The notes under the pieces: generated by a model
The model's input: the letters and a program-made list of their open reading frames with translations, nothing else
Told to the model about the DNA's origin: nothing
The model's database searches: none
Translations under genes and position numbers: made by a program
Source of the DNA: DATLLJ01 sp035537875
Lineage (GTDB): Bacteria; Acidobacteriota; Vicinamibacteria; Vicinamibacterales; CAVVIG01
NCBI GenBank assembly: GCA_035537875.1
Contig: DATLLJ010000002.1
Span: 124,001 to 188,000 of the forward strand
Direction of reading: 5' to 3'
DNA length: 64,000 nt
Shown here: piece after piece, positions 34,508-43,035 of the stretch
How the letters are laid out: every line of letters starts with the position of its first letter
Position numbering within the stretch: position 1 is the first letter of the stretch

Positions 34508-35443
34508 CTAGTTGAGCGGGCAGCCGGCCCTGTTCCACTTGTCCAACTGCTGCGCATCGGTGAAGGTCAGGATCGCCTCGTAGCTGATCGGATAGCCGAC
34601 CTGAGAGTGCAGCGCGTTCAGGATGGCCGCGGCTCGGGCCCGCGAGAGCGCGTCACCGTCATCTTCCGCCGACAACGCCACCAGCATCGTCTGGCTCCCG
34701 TCGCCGCTCCACGGCGTCAGGTCATCTGGAGCAAACCCCACCCATGAGTCGAAGTGTTGCGGCTGCTTCCAGTAACCTGGTGTGCAGCCACCATCGCCAG
34801 GGTAGGACGGTGGCGGCGGAGGCGTCGGAGGCGCCAACGACTCACAGCTCACATCCTGGTTCTGGTGCGCCATCAGCGGGACAACGAACCCGGGCTGCCC
34901 TTCCTCGCGCGGGTGGATCTTGATGGCGCCGCTTTCAATGCCCTCGACCGTGATCCCGCCGTAGAAGTCTGTCTGGAAACAACCTGTGGCGTTGGGAAAC
35001 GCGAGCGAACCGTACTCGCCAGACCGCAGGGAAACCGTTTGGAGCCCGAGGAGAGTCTGGTCGATCACAGCCGGCGAATCACGCCGAAACAGCGCGAAGA
35101 CATAGCTCACGATGCGGTCGGTGCAGGGTGAGCCGTTGTAGAAGCGCACCGACCGACCGTCCTCGGCCATCCAGATCGACGTGTTCGCGCTCTCGCTGCA
35201 GTTCAGTGCATCTGGCTCGGTCGAGACCGGTTGAGTGCCCACCGGCGCCGGCGCGTCGCCGCCCAGTTCGCGGGCATTCATGCTCACCGGCTGCGGTGCC
35301 GTCAGCTGTGCGTTGCTGCAAGCGGCGCTGGCGAGCAGCGCGAGAACGACGGCCATTCGACGTGGGACAAGCGTTGTGTCCCGGCGTTTCAGCGGCCGGT
35401 GCCTGTTCGATACGTTGTGAATGCCGGACACAAAATGCGACAT
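34508..35443 (-). CDS. probable lipoprotein with a CTPGYWK module
   Basis: 311 residues. A hydrophobic segment ending in a lipobox (LLASAACS) about 35 residues in suggests a lipoprotein; ATG at 35356 would give a more normal signal length than ATG 35443. The middle has beta-rich sequence with cysteines. A Pro-rich linker (APPTPPPPPSYP) leads to GCTPGYWKQPQHFDSWVG, a short Cys-aromatic motif seen at the end of many bacterial surface proteins, followed by a helical tail (RARAAAILNALHS, ISYEAILTF). Function unknown. A hairpin lies just downstream. Confidence 0.7.
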   Translation of the reverse strand: MSHFVSGIHNVSNRHRPLKRRDTTLVPRRMAVVLALLASAACSNAQLTAPQPVSMNARELGGDAPAPVGTQPVSTEPDALNCSESANTSIWMAEDGRSVRFYNGSPCTDRIVSYVFALFRRDSPAVIDQTLLGLQTVSLRSGEYGSLAFPNATGCFQTDFYGGITVEGIESGAIKIHPREEGQPGFVVPLMAHQNQDVSCESLAPPTPPPPPSYPGDGGCTPGYWKQPQHFDSWVGFAPDDLTPWSGDGSQTMLVALSAEDDGDALSRARAAAILNALHSQVGYPISYEAILTFTDAQQLDKWNRAGCPLN

Positions 35444-35943
35444 GGTGACTTCGCGCTCTTTCGTGCTGCCCGAGTCGATCATCCGCAGGTGAATTCGGCA
35501 AGTGTTGCGCCACTGATCGCGCTCGCGTCCAACACGTTCATCGTCAACGCTGTAGACGCCGGATCGCGGCGCCGTATTTGACAGGGGAGTCCCTCGAGCG
35601 CGAAACAAAAGCCCGCTCACGGTCAGAACAATCCAACCAGGGCGCACCACGTTGTTCTTCCCATTGGGCGACTGGACGTGCCGTTTGTGTCGACGGATGG
35701 AACAGAGGTCCGGACGGTCACGAGCCGACGTCGGTCGGACCCCAGAAGCCGCGGATCGAACCAGATCTCTTCAGAGGAACCGGGCGGAGGCGCGCCGAAT
35801 GTGCGTCGACGGGCCGATGGCACCGGGCAGCGAATAGGCGAGGGCCACGATGCCGCTGCCAGGCAATGTCTGTTGATCGGCCAGCGTCAACTTCGCCGCG
35901 GCGCCTGGCGGAAGAAGGGTTCGAGCAAGAATGTGCATTCTTG
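35444..35943. other. 500-bp region without a recognisable gene
   Basis: Between the CTPGYWK lipoprotein start and the second tannase stop. Both strands have short open frames of at most about 116 codons, none with family similarity, a good ribosome site or sensible amino-acid composition. It probably contains the promoter for the lipoprotein gene. I see no repeat or RNA gene. Confidence 0.5.
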
Positions 35944-37614
35944 TCACGGCGCCGCGGGCGTGACGCATCTGAAACTTGCCGCGATGTTCACGTCGCCGGA
36001 GCCGTTGTACTTGGGCCAGGCGGGATAGACGCACAGCGGCCGGCTGCGATTACTGCCCTTGTTCGCGTCCACGGCGCTCAAGGTGCCTGGAGCGTTGCCT
36101 CTGTCGACCCACACGTCGAGCGCGCCGAGCGCATCGAACTTGGCGTTGAACACGCCGTTGCCGTGGCCGAATCCCGGAATGTGGTAGAAGCGCACGAACG
36201 AATCGAGCGTCGTCTGGCCGAAGCGGGTGACCAGCCGGTTGTAGTAGTCGAGCGTGTTGTACGGTGTGATCGAATCGTCAATCGCGCCGACCATCAGGAT
36301 CAGCTTGCCGCCCTTGCTCATGAATTGAGTCAGGTCGACGCTGTTCGCGTCGAGGATTGTCGAGACCTCGACGATGCGTGCGGCCCACTGGTTGGGGTCG
36401 AACGTCAGCGTGTTCAGCGTCAGGTTTCTGGTGATGATGTATCGAATCGTCGCATCCGAGGGCCTGTACTGGAACGCGTCCCCCTGGGCAGGAGGAAACG
36501 ACGGCGTCGGCGAGTTGCCGAGCGTGTTGGCGAGAAACGTCGCGCCGTCCAGAACGGGCCACTTCGGGAACGTCGTCAGCCCGCCGGCTACGGGAAACGG
36601 GAGCGAGAACGGTGAGTTGATCGCATCGACGGCGGCGAGCTGCGCGTCTGACAGGCACGAATCGCCCGAGTCGCTGCCATCGGCGCAGCGAAGCCTCGCC
36701 CTCACGGCGTCGATCGTGAACACCCTGTTGCACCCCGCCACGTCGCCGATGATGCCGTCCTCGAGCGCGTCCAGCCCGTCACAGGCCGAATAGACGGCAG
36801 CAACCAGCGTGTTGACCTTGTTGGGGTTGATCCACGATTCTTTCGTCCTGTAGAGCGCTTTCGCAAAGTGGTTCGCGGCAAGATGCAGCAATGTCACGTT
36901 GTATGCCGGATACAACGAGACGACGCCGTCGAAATCGGCGGGGTACTTCTGCGCGGCGATCAGGGCTTCGTGACCTCCTTGAGAGCCGCCGATGAAGTAC
37001 GAGTGTCGGGACGCCATACCGTAGCGCAGGCGAGTCAGGTGGACGCCGACGTCGTGCGTCTTCTTCACCTGGAGGTGGCCGAAATTGGCCAGCGACTCGG
37101 CGTTCAGCGCAAACGTGCCGTCAAACCCCGTGCCCTCGTGTCCCGAGTCGCTGCCGAGGGTGACGTAACCCTGCGCCAGCGGCGTCGGGGCGGTCGGCAC
37201 CTGGTTGCTCGCGCCGCCGAGGCCGGTCACGACGGATCCGTCGAACCCGCCGCCGCCCATCTGCAGTGAGCGGTTGTTCCAGGTGGTCGGAAGATTGATC
37301 TGAAACCTGATCGGCGGCGCGAGCGGATCGACAGGGTGAATCGACCCGAGCACCTTGCAGAATTCGCCGTTTGCGTTTCCAGCCTCGGTCGCGGAGACGA
37401 GCGACGCCGCCACGACCACCGCGCCGCCCGTCGGGAGCCCGATGGCTTCACGCGGAATCACCGTGTTCTGAAGGGCAGAACACAACTCCCGGGGCGACCG
37501 TCCGATCCGTCGATCAGCTGTTTGCGCGAGAGCGACATCCGGGGCGCCGGCTCTCCAGAAGAACAGCGTCGCGCCTGCCAATGTCGCCATCGCCAGCCGG
37601 GTCGCGGATCTCAT
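35944..37614 (-). CDS. secreted tannase/feruloyl esterase-family protein (second copy)
   Basis: 556 residues with a signal peptide (LAMATLAGATLFFWRAGAPDVALAQ). WNNRSLQMGGGGFDGS, TLGSDSGHEG and the nucleophile region HSYFIGGSQGGHEAL (here GxSxGG without the preceding Cys), then AIDDSITPYN (Asp) and IPGFGHGNG (His), give the Ser-Asp-His triad. The flanking disulfide cysteines of the first copy at 30735 are absent, so this is a divergent branch. Expected to hydrolyse aromatic esters outside the cell. GGAGGAGG stands 6-8 nt before ATG 37614. Confidence 0.88.
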   Translation of the reverse strand: MRSATRLAMATLAGATLFFWRAGAPDVALAQTADRRIGRSPRELCSALQNTVIPREAIGLPTGGAVVVAASLVSATEAGNANGEFCKVLGSIHPVDPLAPPIRFQINLPTTWNNRSLQMGGGGFDGSVVTGLGGASNQVPTAPTPLAQGYVTLGSDSGHEGTGFDGTFALNAESLANFGHLQVKKTHDVGVHLTRLRYGMASRHSYFIGGSQGGHEALIAAQKYPADFDGVVSLYPAYNVTLLHLAANHFAKALYRTKESWINPNKVNTLVAAVYSACDGLDALEDGIIGDVAGCNRVFTIDAVRARLRCADGSDSGDSCLSDAQLAAVDAINSPFSLPFPVAGGLTTFPKWPVLDGATFLANTLGNSPTPSFPPAQGDAFQYRPSDATIRYIITRNLTLNTLTFDPNQWAARIVEVSTILDANSVDLTQFMSKGGKLILMVGAIDDSITPYNTLDYYNRLVTRFGQTTLDSFVRFYHIPGFGHGNGVFNAKFDALGALDVWVDRGNAPGTLSAVDANKGSNRSRPLCVYPAWPKYNGSGDVNIAASFRCVTPAAP

Positions 37615-37696
37615 GGAACCACCTCCTCCGGCTCAGCCCAGTCACTGGAGCTTCGGGACGCCTGCAGTGTAAACGATTCGACATGCCGGCCGAAGT

Positions 37697-37870
37697 GGCG
37701 CCCCACTCCTCCGGGGCAACGTCGGCGACATGTTGCGTGAACGTCCACCAGTGACCGGCATGGTCTCGAACCGTGTACTGCCGCTCGCCAAATGGCATGT
37801 CTGCGGGCGGTTGAACGATGTGTGCGCCGCACCGGACCGCCTGCTCAAAGTGCCGATCGACGTTCACGAC
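37697..37870 (-). pseudogene. VOC-family remnant (C-terminal half)
   Basis: An open stretch encodes NVDRHFEQAVRCGAHIVQPPADMPFGERQYTVRDHAGHWWTFTQHVADVAPEEWG-type sequence (given here in parts: NVDRHFEQAVRCGAH, MPFGERQYTVRD, HWWTFTQHVADVAPEEW). This is the second half of a VOC protein with its conserved GERQY and W-F strands. No first half is found upstream; instead the region runs into the end of the threonine aldolase gene. The frame also lacks the family's normal stop and reads on towards the tannase gene. It is a truncated remnant. Confidence 0.7.
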
Positions 37871-37960
37871 AGGCGAGCGGAAGCAGCAGGACGGTTTGTG
37901 TGAGCGGTACCAACCCCGCGGCGACGGCGACGACAACGGCGATGAAAGCGAAGATCTCGA

Positions 37961-39004
37961 TCAGGCGGCGCATCGATCCACGATATCCAGCACGACATCG
38001 GCTGCGCGCTCGCACTGCTCCCGCGACACATCCAGATGGGTCACCGCTCTGATGGTGCGTGGACCAAATGCAAACACCAGGAGGCCGCGCTCCCGTGCCC
38101 GCGCGACGACGGTTTGCGCGTCTGGACCCTCGGCCGCGATAGAGAAGATAACGATGTTGGTTTGGACAGTCGAGAGGTCGATCACGATTCGGCGGCTGGT
38201 GGCGATCTTCTCGGCGAACAACCGCGCGTTCGCGTGATCGTCGGCCAGCTTGTTGATGTTGTGTTCCAGAGCATAGAGGCCCGCGGCCGCGAATAGCCCG
38301 ACCTGGCGCATGGCGCCGCCGAGCATCCGGCGATATCGAAGACAGCGGCGGATGGTGTCCGCCGCCCCAGCCAGCACCGAGCCCCCCGGAGCGCCAAGTC
38401 CCTTGGAAAGAGCCACTGAAACCAGGTCGAACGGGGCCGCACACTCCGAGGGAGAGCGACCGGACGCCACAGCCGCATTCCACAGCCGCGCTCCATCGAG
38501 ATAGCTGGCGACGCCGTGGTCGGCGGCTGCCTCACAGATTCTGATGGCTTCGGCCTGCGTGAAGACGACTCCACCCGCCCGGTTATGGGTGTTCTCGATC
38601 TCGACCAGCGTCGTAGGCGGATAGACGATGTGCCCGGCCGGCTTGAGGGCGTCGAGAAATTCCTCGCGCGTAAAGATCCCACCGGCGCCGATGGCCGTGA
38701 ACTGAACCCCCGCGTTCGCTCCCGACGCCCCGGTTTCGTGCCACACAGCGTGGCATTCCCGACTGACGATTACGTCGTCTCCTGGACGAGTCAGCGCGCG
38801 CAGAGCGACCTGATTCGCCATCGTGCCGGTCGGGAGCCACAGCGCCGCCTCCTTGCCCAGCATCGAGGCGATTCGCTCTTGCAGGCGAACGACGGTGGGA
38901 TCCTCGCCGAACTGGTCGTCGCCGACCGGGGCGGCGGCGATTGCCGCTCGCATCTCCGCCGATGGGCGCGTGACGGTGTCCGAACGCAGATCAATCACGT
39001 CCAT
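37961..39004 (-). CDS. low-specificity L-threonine aldolase (PLP-dependent)
   Basis: 347 residues. MDVIDLRSDTVTRPSAEMRAAIAAAPVGDDQFGEDPTV is the classical start; FLPTG-like WLPTGTMANQ, ECHAVWHETG, and YLDGARLWNAAVA follow, and SVALSKGLGAPGGS holds the PLP lysine (about residue 200). The enzyme cleaves L-threonine and L-allo-threonine to glycine and acetaldehyde. ATG 39004 has GAGGGC nearby. It starts 19 bp after the EthD-like gene. Confidence 0.93.
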   Translation of the reverse strand: MDVIDLRSDTVTRPSAEMRAAIAAAPVGDDQFGEDPTVVRLQERIASMLGKEAALWLPTGTMANQVALRALTRPGDDVIVSRECHAVWHETGASGANAGVQFTAIGAGGIFTREEFLDALKPAGHIVYPPTTLVEIENTHNRAGGVVFTQAEAIRICEAAADHGVASYLDGARLWNAAVASGRSPSECAAPFDLVSVALSKGLGAPGGSVLAGAADTIRRCLRYRRMLGGAMRQVGLFAAAGLYALEHNINKLADDHANARLFAEKIATSRRIVIDLSTVQTNIVIFSIAAEGPDAQTVVARARERGLLVFAFGPRTIRAVTHLDVSREQCERAADVVLDIVDRCAA

Positions 39005-39023
39005 GCCCTCTGGCGCCGGCTGC

Positions 39024-39353
39024 TCAGAACATTCGAACCTCTTCCTCCGCGACGAGAAAGACAGGTTTGCCACCGCTCGAGATGGAGATCGCGTGAGCGA
39101 TGGCCTTCTGTGCCGGCGCAGACGCGGCAGCCGCCTGAAGCGCCGCCATGGTCGGAAAATGGAATTCCGCGATCCGGTAGAACGGCGCCGGGGCGCCGTC
39201 GGCTGTTCCGACGATCTTTGACGCGACGAACTTCCTGATGCCTTTGAAGGTGTCGGCGGTCACCATCGGGACGTGGTCCTGCGTGTATGCCCGCTCGAAC
39301 GCGTTCACGTCCGCGGGTGACGGGTATAGAACGATGACTTTAGCTCCGGCCAC
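39024..39353 (-). CDS. EthD-like dimeric alpha/beta-barrel protein
   Basis: 109 residues. VIVLYPSPADVNAFERAYTQDHVPMV matches the EthD family start (the Y-x-x-x-H-x-P pattern), then APFYRIAEFHFPTMAALQAAAAS and a short C-terminal strand. EthD-like proteins are small dimeric barrels that support oxygenase or ether-degradation systems; many are orphans. GTG 39353 has GGGAGG 6 nt upstream. The octamer repeat lies immediately upstream in its leader. Confidence 0.85.
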   Translation of the reverse strand: MAGAKVIVLYPSPADVNAFERAYTQDHVPMVTADTFKGIRKFVASKIVGTADGAPAPFYRIAEFHFPTMAALQAAAASAPAQKAIAHAISISSGGKPVFLVAEEEVRMF

Positions 39354-39373
39354 GATGAACCTCCCTCTACTGG

Positions 39374-39408
39374 AATTGCAGGATTGCAGAATTGCAGGAT
39401 TGCAGATT
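39374..39408. repeat. tandem octamer repeat (A/G)ATTGCAG
   Basis: Four exact 8-mers alternate AATTGCAG and GATTGCAG (39374-39405), followed by a partial fifth (ATTG). The 16-mer AATTGCAGGATTGCAG is repeated twice without mismatch. It lies in a 124-bp gap between the LOG-family gene stop and the leader of the EthD-like gene. It is AT-richer than its surroundings. Confidence 0.8.
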
Positions 39409-39477
39409 GACTCGTTCAACCTCCTTGTCACCCACCGCCTCGAAGGGGGCACACGCCGATCCTTTGTGCCTCGGCTG

Positions 39478-40017
39478 TCAGGCGCCATCGTCGAGGTACG
39501 GGCGAAGAAACTGTTTGAGCTCGGCAACGCTCTCCACGCGTCGAACCGACTGGGGAAAGTGCCGTATCGCGGACACTGATGCGTACGCCACGACAGGCTT
39601 GCCGTACTGCTGCGCCAACGATACCTCGGTCGCCGTCCCCTCCTCGCCGGGCAGCGCGACGATCGCGGCGCACGAGAGGACGTTGATGTGGTTGCGCGAC
39701 AGGTCGTGCATACCGAGCCTGCCGCTATAGGGCAAGTGCGTGTAGATCGCGAGCTCGATGAACTGGTTGGGATAGCCGGCTCTTGGCGTCATACGATCCG
39801 TTTCGCTGGCGCAGGGGATGATACCGATACAGATTCCCCGACGGTCCCGCCGCGCGGTGAATGCGCGGCTGACCGCCGTCATCACCCCGCCGCCTCCGCC
39901 CGTGAGCAGATTGACGCCGAGCTCTGCCAGGGCTTCACCGACCGGCCCTGCGTAATCCTCGTGCTCTGCGCTGCCGGAGCCCATCACGCCCACCGTCCGA
40001 GCCGAGAGCGTCGCCAT
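39478..40017 (-). CDS. LOG/lysine-decarboxylase-like nucleotide phosphoribohydrolase-type protein
   Basis: 179 residues. RTVGVMGSGSAEHEDYAGPVGEALAELGVNLLTGGGGGVMTAVSRAF shows the Rossmann-like fold with GGGxGVM. INVLSCAAIVALPGEEGTATEVSLA holds a PGEEGT in place of the PGGxGT motif of cytokinin-riboside phosphoribohydrolases. The family binds or cleaves nucleoside monophosphates; this variant (TIGR00725-like) often has unknown substrate. It starts 20 bp after the YbjQ-family gene, so they are probably cotranscribed. Confidence 0.85.
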   Translation of the reverse strand: MATLSARTVGVMGSGSAEHEDYAGPVGEALAELGVNLLTGGGGGVMTAVSRAFTARRDRRGICIGIIPCASETDRMTPRAGYPNQFIELAIYTHLPYSGRLGMHDLSRNHINVLSCAAIVALPGEEGTATEVSLAQQYGKPVVAYASVSAIRHFPQSVRRVESVAELKQFLRPYLDDGA

Positions 40018-40037
40018 GTCAACCAGTCTCTTCTGGT

Positions 40038-40385
40038 TCAGGCGGCTCGCTCGGGTTCGACGACGACCGCGGTACCGTATGCGAGGACTTCGGTCACCCC
40101 TGCGGTCACTTCGTTCGCGTCGTAGCGTACCCCGATCAGCGCGTTCGCGCCGCGCGCGGCGGCATGATCGAGCATCAAGCCAAACGCGTCCGACCGCGCT
40201 CTCTCGCACAGTTCCGTGTAGATCGTGATGTTGCCGCCGACGAGCGTCTGCAACACCGCACCGATGTTGCCCACGATGCTGCGCGAGCGGACCACGATGC
40301 CCCGCACCACACCCAGAGTCTTCACGGTCCGATAACCGGGCAGATCGAAGGCTGTCGTCACAAGAGACGAATCAACAGTAGACAC
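40038..40385 (-). CDS. YbjQ/UPF0145-family protein
   Basis: 115 residues. LPGYRTVKTLGVVRGIVVRSRSIVGNIGAVLQTLVGGNITIYTELCERARSDAF is diagnostic (VRGxVVRSRS, GG-x-I-x-x-Y-T-x-L). ARGANALIGVRYDANEV and EVLAYGTAVVVE close the domain. Family members form pentameric rings with proposed heavy-metal binding. The second GTG (40385) has AAGGAG 5 nt upstream and is preferred over GTG 40391. Confidence 0.9.
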   Translation of the reverse strand: MSTVDSSLVTTAFDLPGYRTVKTLGVVRGIVVRSRSIVGNIGAVLQTLVGGNITIYTELCERARSDAFGLMLDHAAARGANALIGVRYDANEVTAGVTEVLAYGTAVVVEPERAA

Positions 40386-40470
40386 GCACACTCCTTTTCG
40401 TGAGAAATGCCTAGCGCCGACGGCGAGGACGCCAGGCCACAGCCTGAGCGGCTTCCGCCGAGTCGATCTT

Positions 40471-41037
40471 TCACTCTAACCCTCGCGAGGTTTGCCGCCG
40501 GCCACCAACCCATCGCGTGGCCAGGTCCTTTGCAGACCGCAGACGATCGGCCAGCTGCGCGGTGTGATGCTGGATGTGTCGAATGTTCACGATCTGGTGT
40601 TCGAGCTTCGGCATCGTGTACCAGCTGAAACCGCTGGTTGGGCTGGTGAGGTCCAGCGTCTCCACGGCGCGATCGACCATCTCGTCGCAGATGCTCCAGT
40701 ACTCGAGCGCTTCGCCTTTCGTATACGGTTTCGGGATGAGGGGAAGGCTGCTGCCCGGGTCCACCGGTCCCGCGATGCCGTCGGGATGCTGAACGTCGGC
40801 CTGGTGTCCCGTCCATGGCTGGAAGGCGGCTTCGTCGGGCATCAGGTAGAGGTGGGCAAAGAAAAGCGTGTGGTAGGCCACCTGCCAATACGCGTTGCGA
40901 TGCTCGCCGCTGAACCATACGTCATCTGGGCACTGCTCAATCGCCTCGCGGAGCATCGCGAGGGCCGCATGATACTGGCTCTTCATCAGGACATGGATGG
41001 ATGTCAGATCGATATGGTCCGCTGTCCGACCCTCCAT
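40471..41037 (-). CDS. DinB-superfamily protein
   Basis: 188 residues. HVLMKSQYHAALAMLREAIEQCPDDVWFSGEHRNAYWQVAYHTLFFAHLYLMP is a DinB first-half pattern with the HT-x-F-F-A-H metal segment, and HQIVNIRHIQHHTAQLADRLR carries the C-terminal histidines (H-x-x-H-H). A three-histidine metal site of the YfiT/DinB bundle is therefore likely, used for thiol transfer or unknown chemistry. ATG 41037 has GGAGG 5 nt upstream; ATG 41049 overlaps that site and is less likely. Confidence 0.83.
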   Translation of the reverse strand: MEGRTADHIDLTSIHVLMKSQYHAALAMLREAIEQCPDDVWFSGEHRNAYWQVAYHTLFFAHLYLMPDEAAFQPWTGHQADVQHPDGIAGPVDPGSSLPLIPKPYTKGEALEYWSICDEMVDRAVETLDLTSPTSGFSWYTMPKLEHQIVNIRHIQHHTAQLADRLRSAKDLATRWVGGRRQTSRGLE

Positions 41038-41073
41038 GCGAACCTCCATGACTTCCGGGATCGTCTGAAAATG

Positions 41074-41817
41074 TCAGCAGCCGCGAGTGTACTTCTTGCG
41101 GACCACAAGATGCCCTGTCGGGGTGTACAGGTCACGAAGCGGAATCCGCAGCTCCCGCCACGGCGCGAGCGGAGGCGGATTGCCGCTTTCACACCACATG
41201 TCACCTGCCTGCTCTGGTCGCGCACGGAGCACATCCCGCTCAATACCCAGAATGAACAGATCGCCGAAGGGGCTGGAAACAATCTGTTCGGGCTCGAGCA
41301 GGTGCAACTGGGGTTCGTCTCCGAGTTCCCTCGAGTCAACCCAGGTTTCTCTGAGTAACGGGACTTCCGGGAGGTGAAACCACGTTGCGCGTCGCTCGAG
41401 AAATGTCTGGTGGAAGTACGGCCCGTATCCCCAATCTCGGTCGAAGAGATCTGGTTGAAACTCGGCCGCGGCACCACCTGTGGCAGGGACGAAAAACGAT
41501 CGTAATCCCCGACCAGGAATCGCCATCAGCAGGAGCGAGCCGGCGGCAGCGGCCTTCTCGGACGGGCCCGACCAGAGCCGGACGACGTGGACTTTCGGAG
41601 CCAGCTTCTGATCGCGGCACAGGTCCGACTCCACGCTGGTGCCGCTCGGACAGAGGCGTTGAAGCTGGTTTTCGTTTTCCAGCCACTCCACCAATTCTCG
41701 AGTGAACAACCCGAGCCATCCGACCTCGGTTGGCTCCGTGGTCTGCGCGACGGCGACGGGAACGCCGAAGGTCAATGCACCAGAAATCGTCAGCGCAATC
41801 GCTCGGATCATTCGCAT
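41074..41817 (-). CDS. hypothetical secreted protein
   Basis: 247 residues with a signal peptide (IALTISGALTFGVPVAVAQ). I do not recognise the mature part. It has two Cys in LCPSGTSVESDLC, an aromatic-rich centre (FDRDWGYGPYFHQTFLERRATWFHLPEVPLL) and a C-terminus ending in a Cys (KKYTRGC). It reads like a beta-rich extracytoplasmic protein. The next gene downstream starts 37 bp away. Confidence 0.65.
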   Translation of the reverse strand: MRMIRAIALTISGALTFGVPVAVAQTTEPTEVGWLGLFTRELVEWLENENQLQRLCPSGTSVESDLCRDQKLAPKVHVVRLWSGPSEKAAAAGSLLLMAIPGRGLRSFFVPATGGAAAEFQPDLFDRDWGYGPYFHQTFLERRATWFHLPEVPLLRETWVDSRELGDEPQLHLLEPEQIVSSPFGDLFILGIERDVLRARPEQAGDMWCESGNPPPLAPWRELRIPLRDLYTPTGHLVVRKKYTRGC

Positions 41818-41919
41818 TGAACACTATCTGAGGCTTCTTCGCTCTGCCGTCAGCAGCCTCTCCCCATCGTTTCGGACGGACAGTCTTGCGGCTGTGATCC
41901 AGGGCGCCGGTTCGACTTT

Positions 41920-42150
41920 TCAGAACCGGCGCATGATCAGCCACGCCACGATCAACACAAGTGGGGGCACGAGAGGAATCGCGAGCACACTCAAATCGAC
42001 CGCCACCGCACCGATGCCGCCACTGCCTGAAGAGAACATCCCGCGCAGCTGGAACAGAACCCACCCGACAGCCAGGAGACAGCTGACAAGTATCCAGGTC
42101 GTGGAAACGAGGAGCACGCTTGCGAACGACCAACTGCGAAGTGCCTGCAT
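41920..42150 (-). CDS. small two-helix membrane protein
   Basis: About 76 residues, with two clear hydrophobic segments: WSFASVLLVSTTWILVSCLLAVGW and VLAIPLVPPLVLIVAWLIM. Between them lies a short Gly/Ser loop (FSSGSGGIG). ATG 42150 is preferred; the frame could also start at TTG 42171, directly abutting the stop of the SDR gene. No family recognised. Confidence 0.6.
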   Translation of the reverse strand: MQALRSWSFASVLLVSTTWILVSCLLAVGWVLFQLRGMFSSGSGGIGAVAVDLSVLAIPLVPPLVLIVAWLIMRRF

Positions 42151-42171
42151 CTTGGACCGCTCATCAACCAA

Positions 42172-43035
42172 CTATTGACTCGTTGGCATCCGGAAGGGCG
42201 GCGGCTGCGTCCCATCGGCGTCAGTAAACCCGTACTCGCGCGCAAGCGTGCCGACCTCCACGAGCTGACCCGATCTGTTCAACACCTCATTATCCGAGAC
42301 CAGCGCCACAATCGCCCGTCCAAGGTACGCGGTGGTCTCTTTCGGTCCGCCTGGCCCGTTGATGGCGTCCGCCGCCCCGGCCCGCCGGAACGCCTCGACG
42401 ACACGCTCGGTCCGCATGAAGCCAGGCGCCACGGCGAGGGCGGCAACGCCGTGGTCGCGCAGCTCCTGCGCCATCGCCCAGACCAGACGCCCGACCGAGT
42501 GCTTGGCAAGGTCGTAGAAGAGATTGCGGATGTACGGCAGCGCGTCGAGGTTCGCCGTCGTGCTCACGATCAGACCGCGTCGCTGGGGCAGCATCAGCGG
42601 CACCGCCAGACGACTGGCCGTGATATGCGCTCGGACACCGGCGGTGAACATGCGGTCCCACTGACCGACAGATTGCTCCCAGAATGGCGCCAAAGGAAGA
42701 GGGCGGCAGTCGCTGCTCTCGTAGCCGCCCCACACGTTGTTGACGAGCAGATCGAGGCGCCCGTGATCGGCGCGAACACGCGCGAAAAGCGATTCGACGT
42801 CCGCGTCAACCGTATGGTCGCATCGGACTGCGACGCCGTGACCGCCGCGGTTCGTCACTTCCCTGGCGGACTCGTCGATGGTCCCCGGCACGTTGTCGGT
42901 TGTGGAACCGCCGTCGACGCTTCTACCGGTCACGTACACGGTCGCCCCGGCGGCGCCAAGCTCGAGGGCAATGCCGCGCCCCGCTCCGCGGCTGGCGCCA
43001 GTAACAATAGCAACGACGTCGTTCAAATGGGCCAT
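42172..43035 (-). CDS. SDR-family oxidoreductase
   Basis: 287 residues. VAIVTGASRGAGRGIALELG carries the cofactor motif, TGRS suggests NADP preference, VNNVWGG replaces the usual NNAG, and YDLAKHSVGRLVWAMAQEL holds the YxxxK pair (Tyr-Asp-Leu-Ala-Lys). LDLLVNN and LAVAPGFMRTERV are typical. The substrate is unknown. It follows the YdeI-type gene directly (TAG then ATG with no gap), so the two are coupled. Confidence 0.88.
   Translation of the reverse strand: MAHLNDVVAIVTGASRGAGRGIALELGAAGATVYVTGRSVDGGSTTDNVPGTIDESAREVTNRGGHGVAVRCDHTVDADVESLFARVRADHGRLDLLVNNVWGGYESSDCRPLPLAPFWEQSVGQWDRMFTAGVRAHITASRLAVPLMLPQRRGLIVSTTANLDALPYIRNLFYDLAKHSVGRLVWAMAQELRDHGVAALAVAPGFMRTERVVEAFRRAGAADAINGPGGPKETTAYLGRAIVALVSDNEVLNRSGQLVEVGTLAREYGFTDADGTQPPPFRMPTSQ

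Noticed and set aside
35444..35943. Open frames in the 500-bp gap (up to 116 codons)
   Set aside because: No ribosome sites, no family similarity, Arg-rich composition on both strands.
39374..39408. CRISPR or integron att site
   Set aside because: Only four 8-bp units without unique spacers; no integrase or cas gene nearby.
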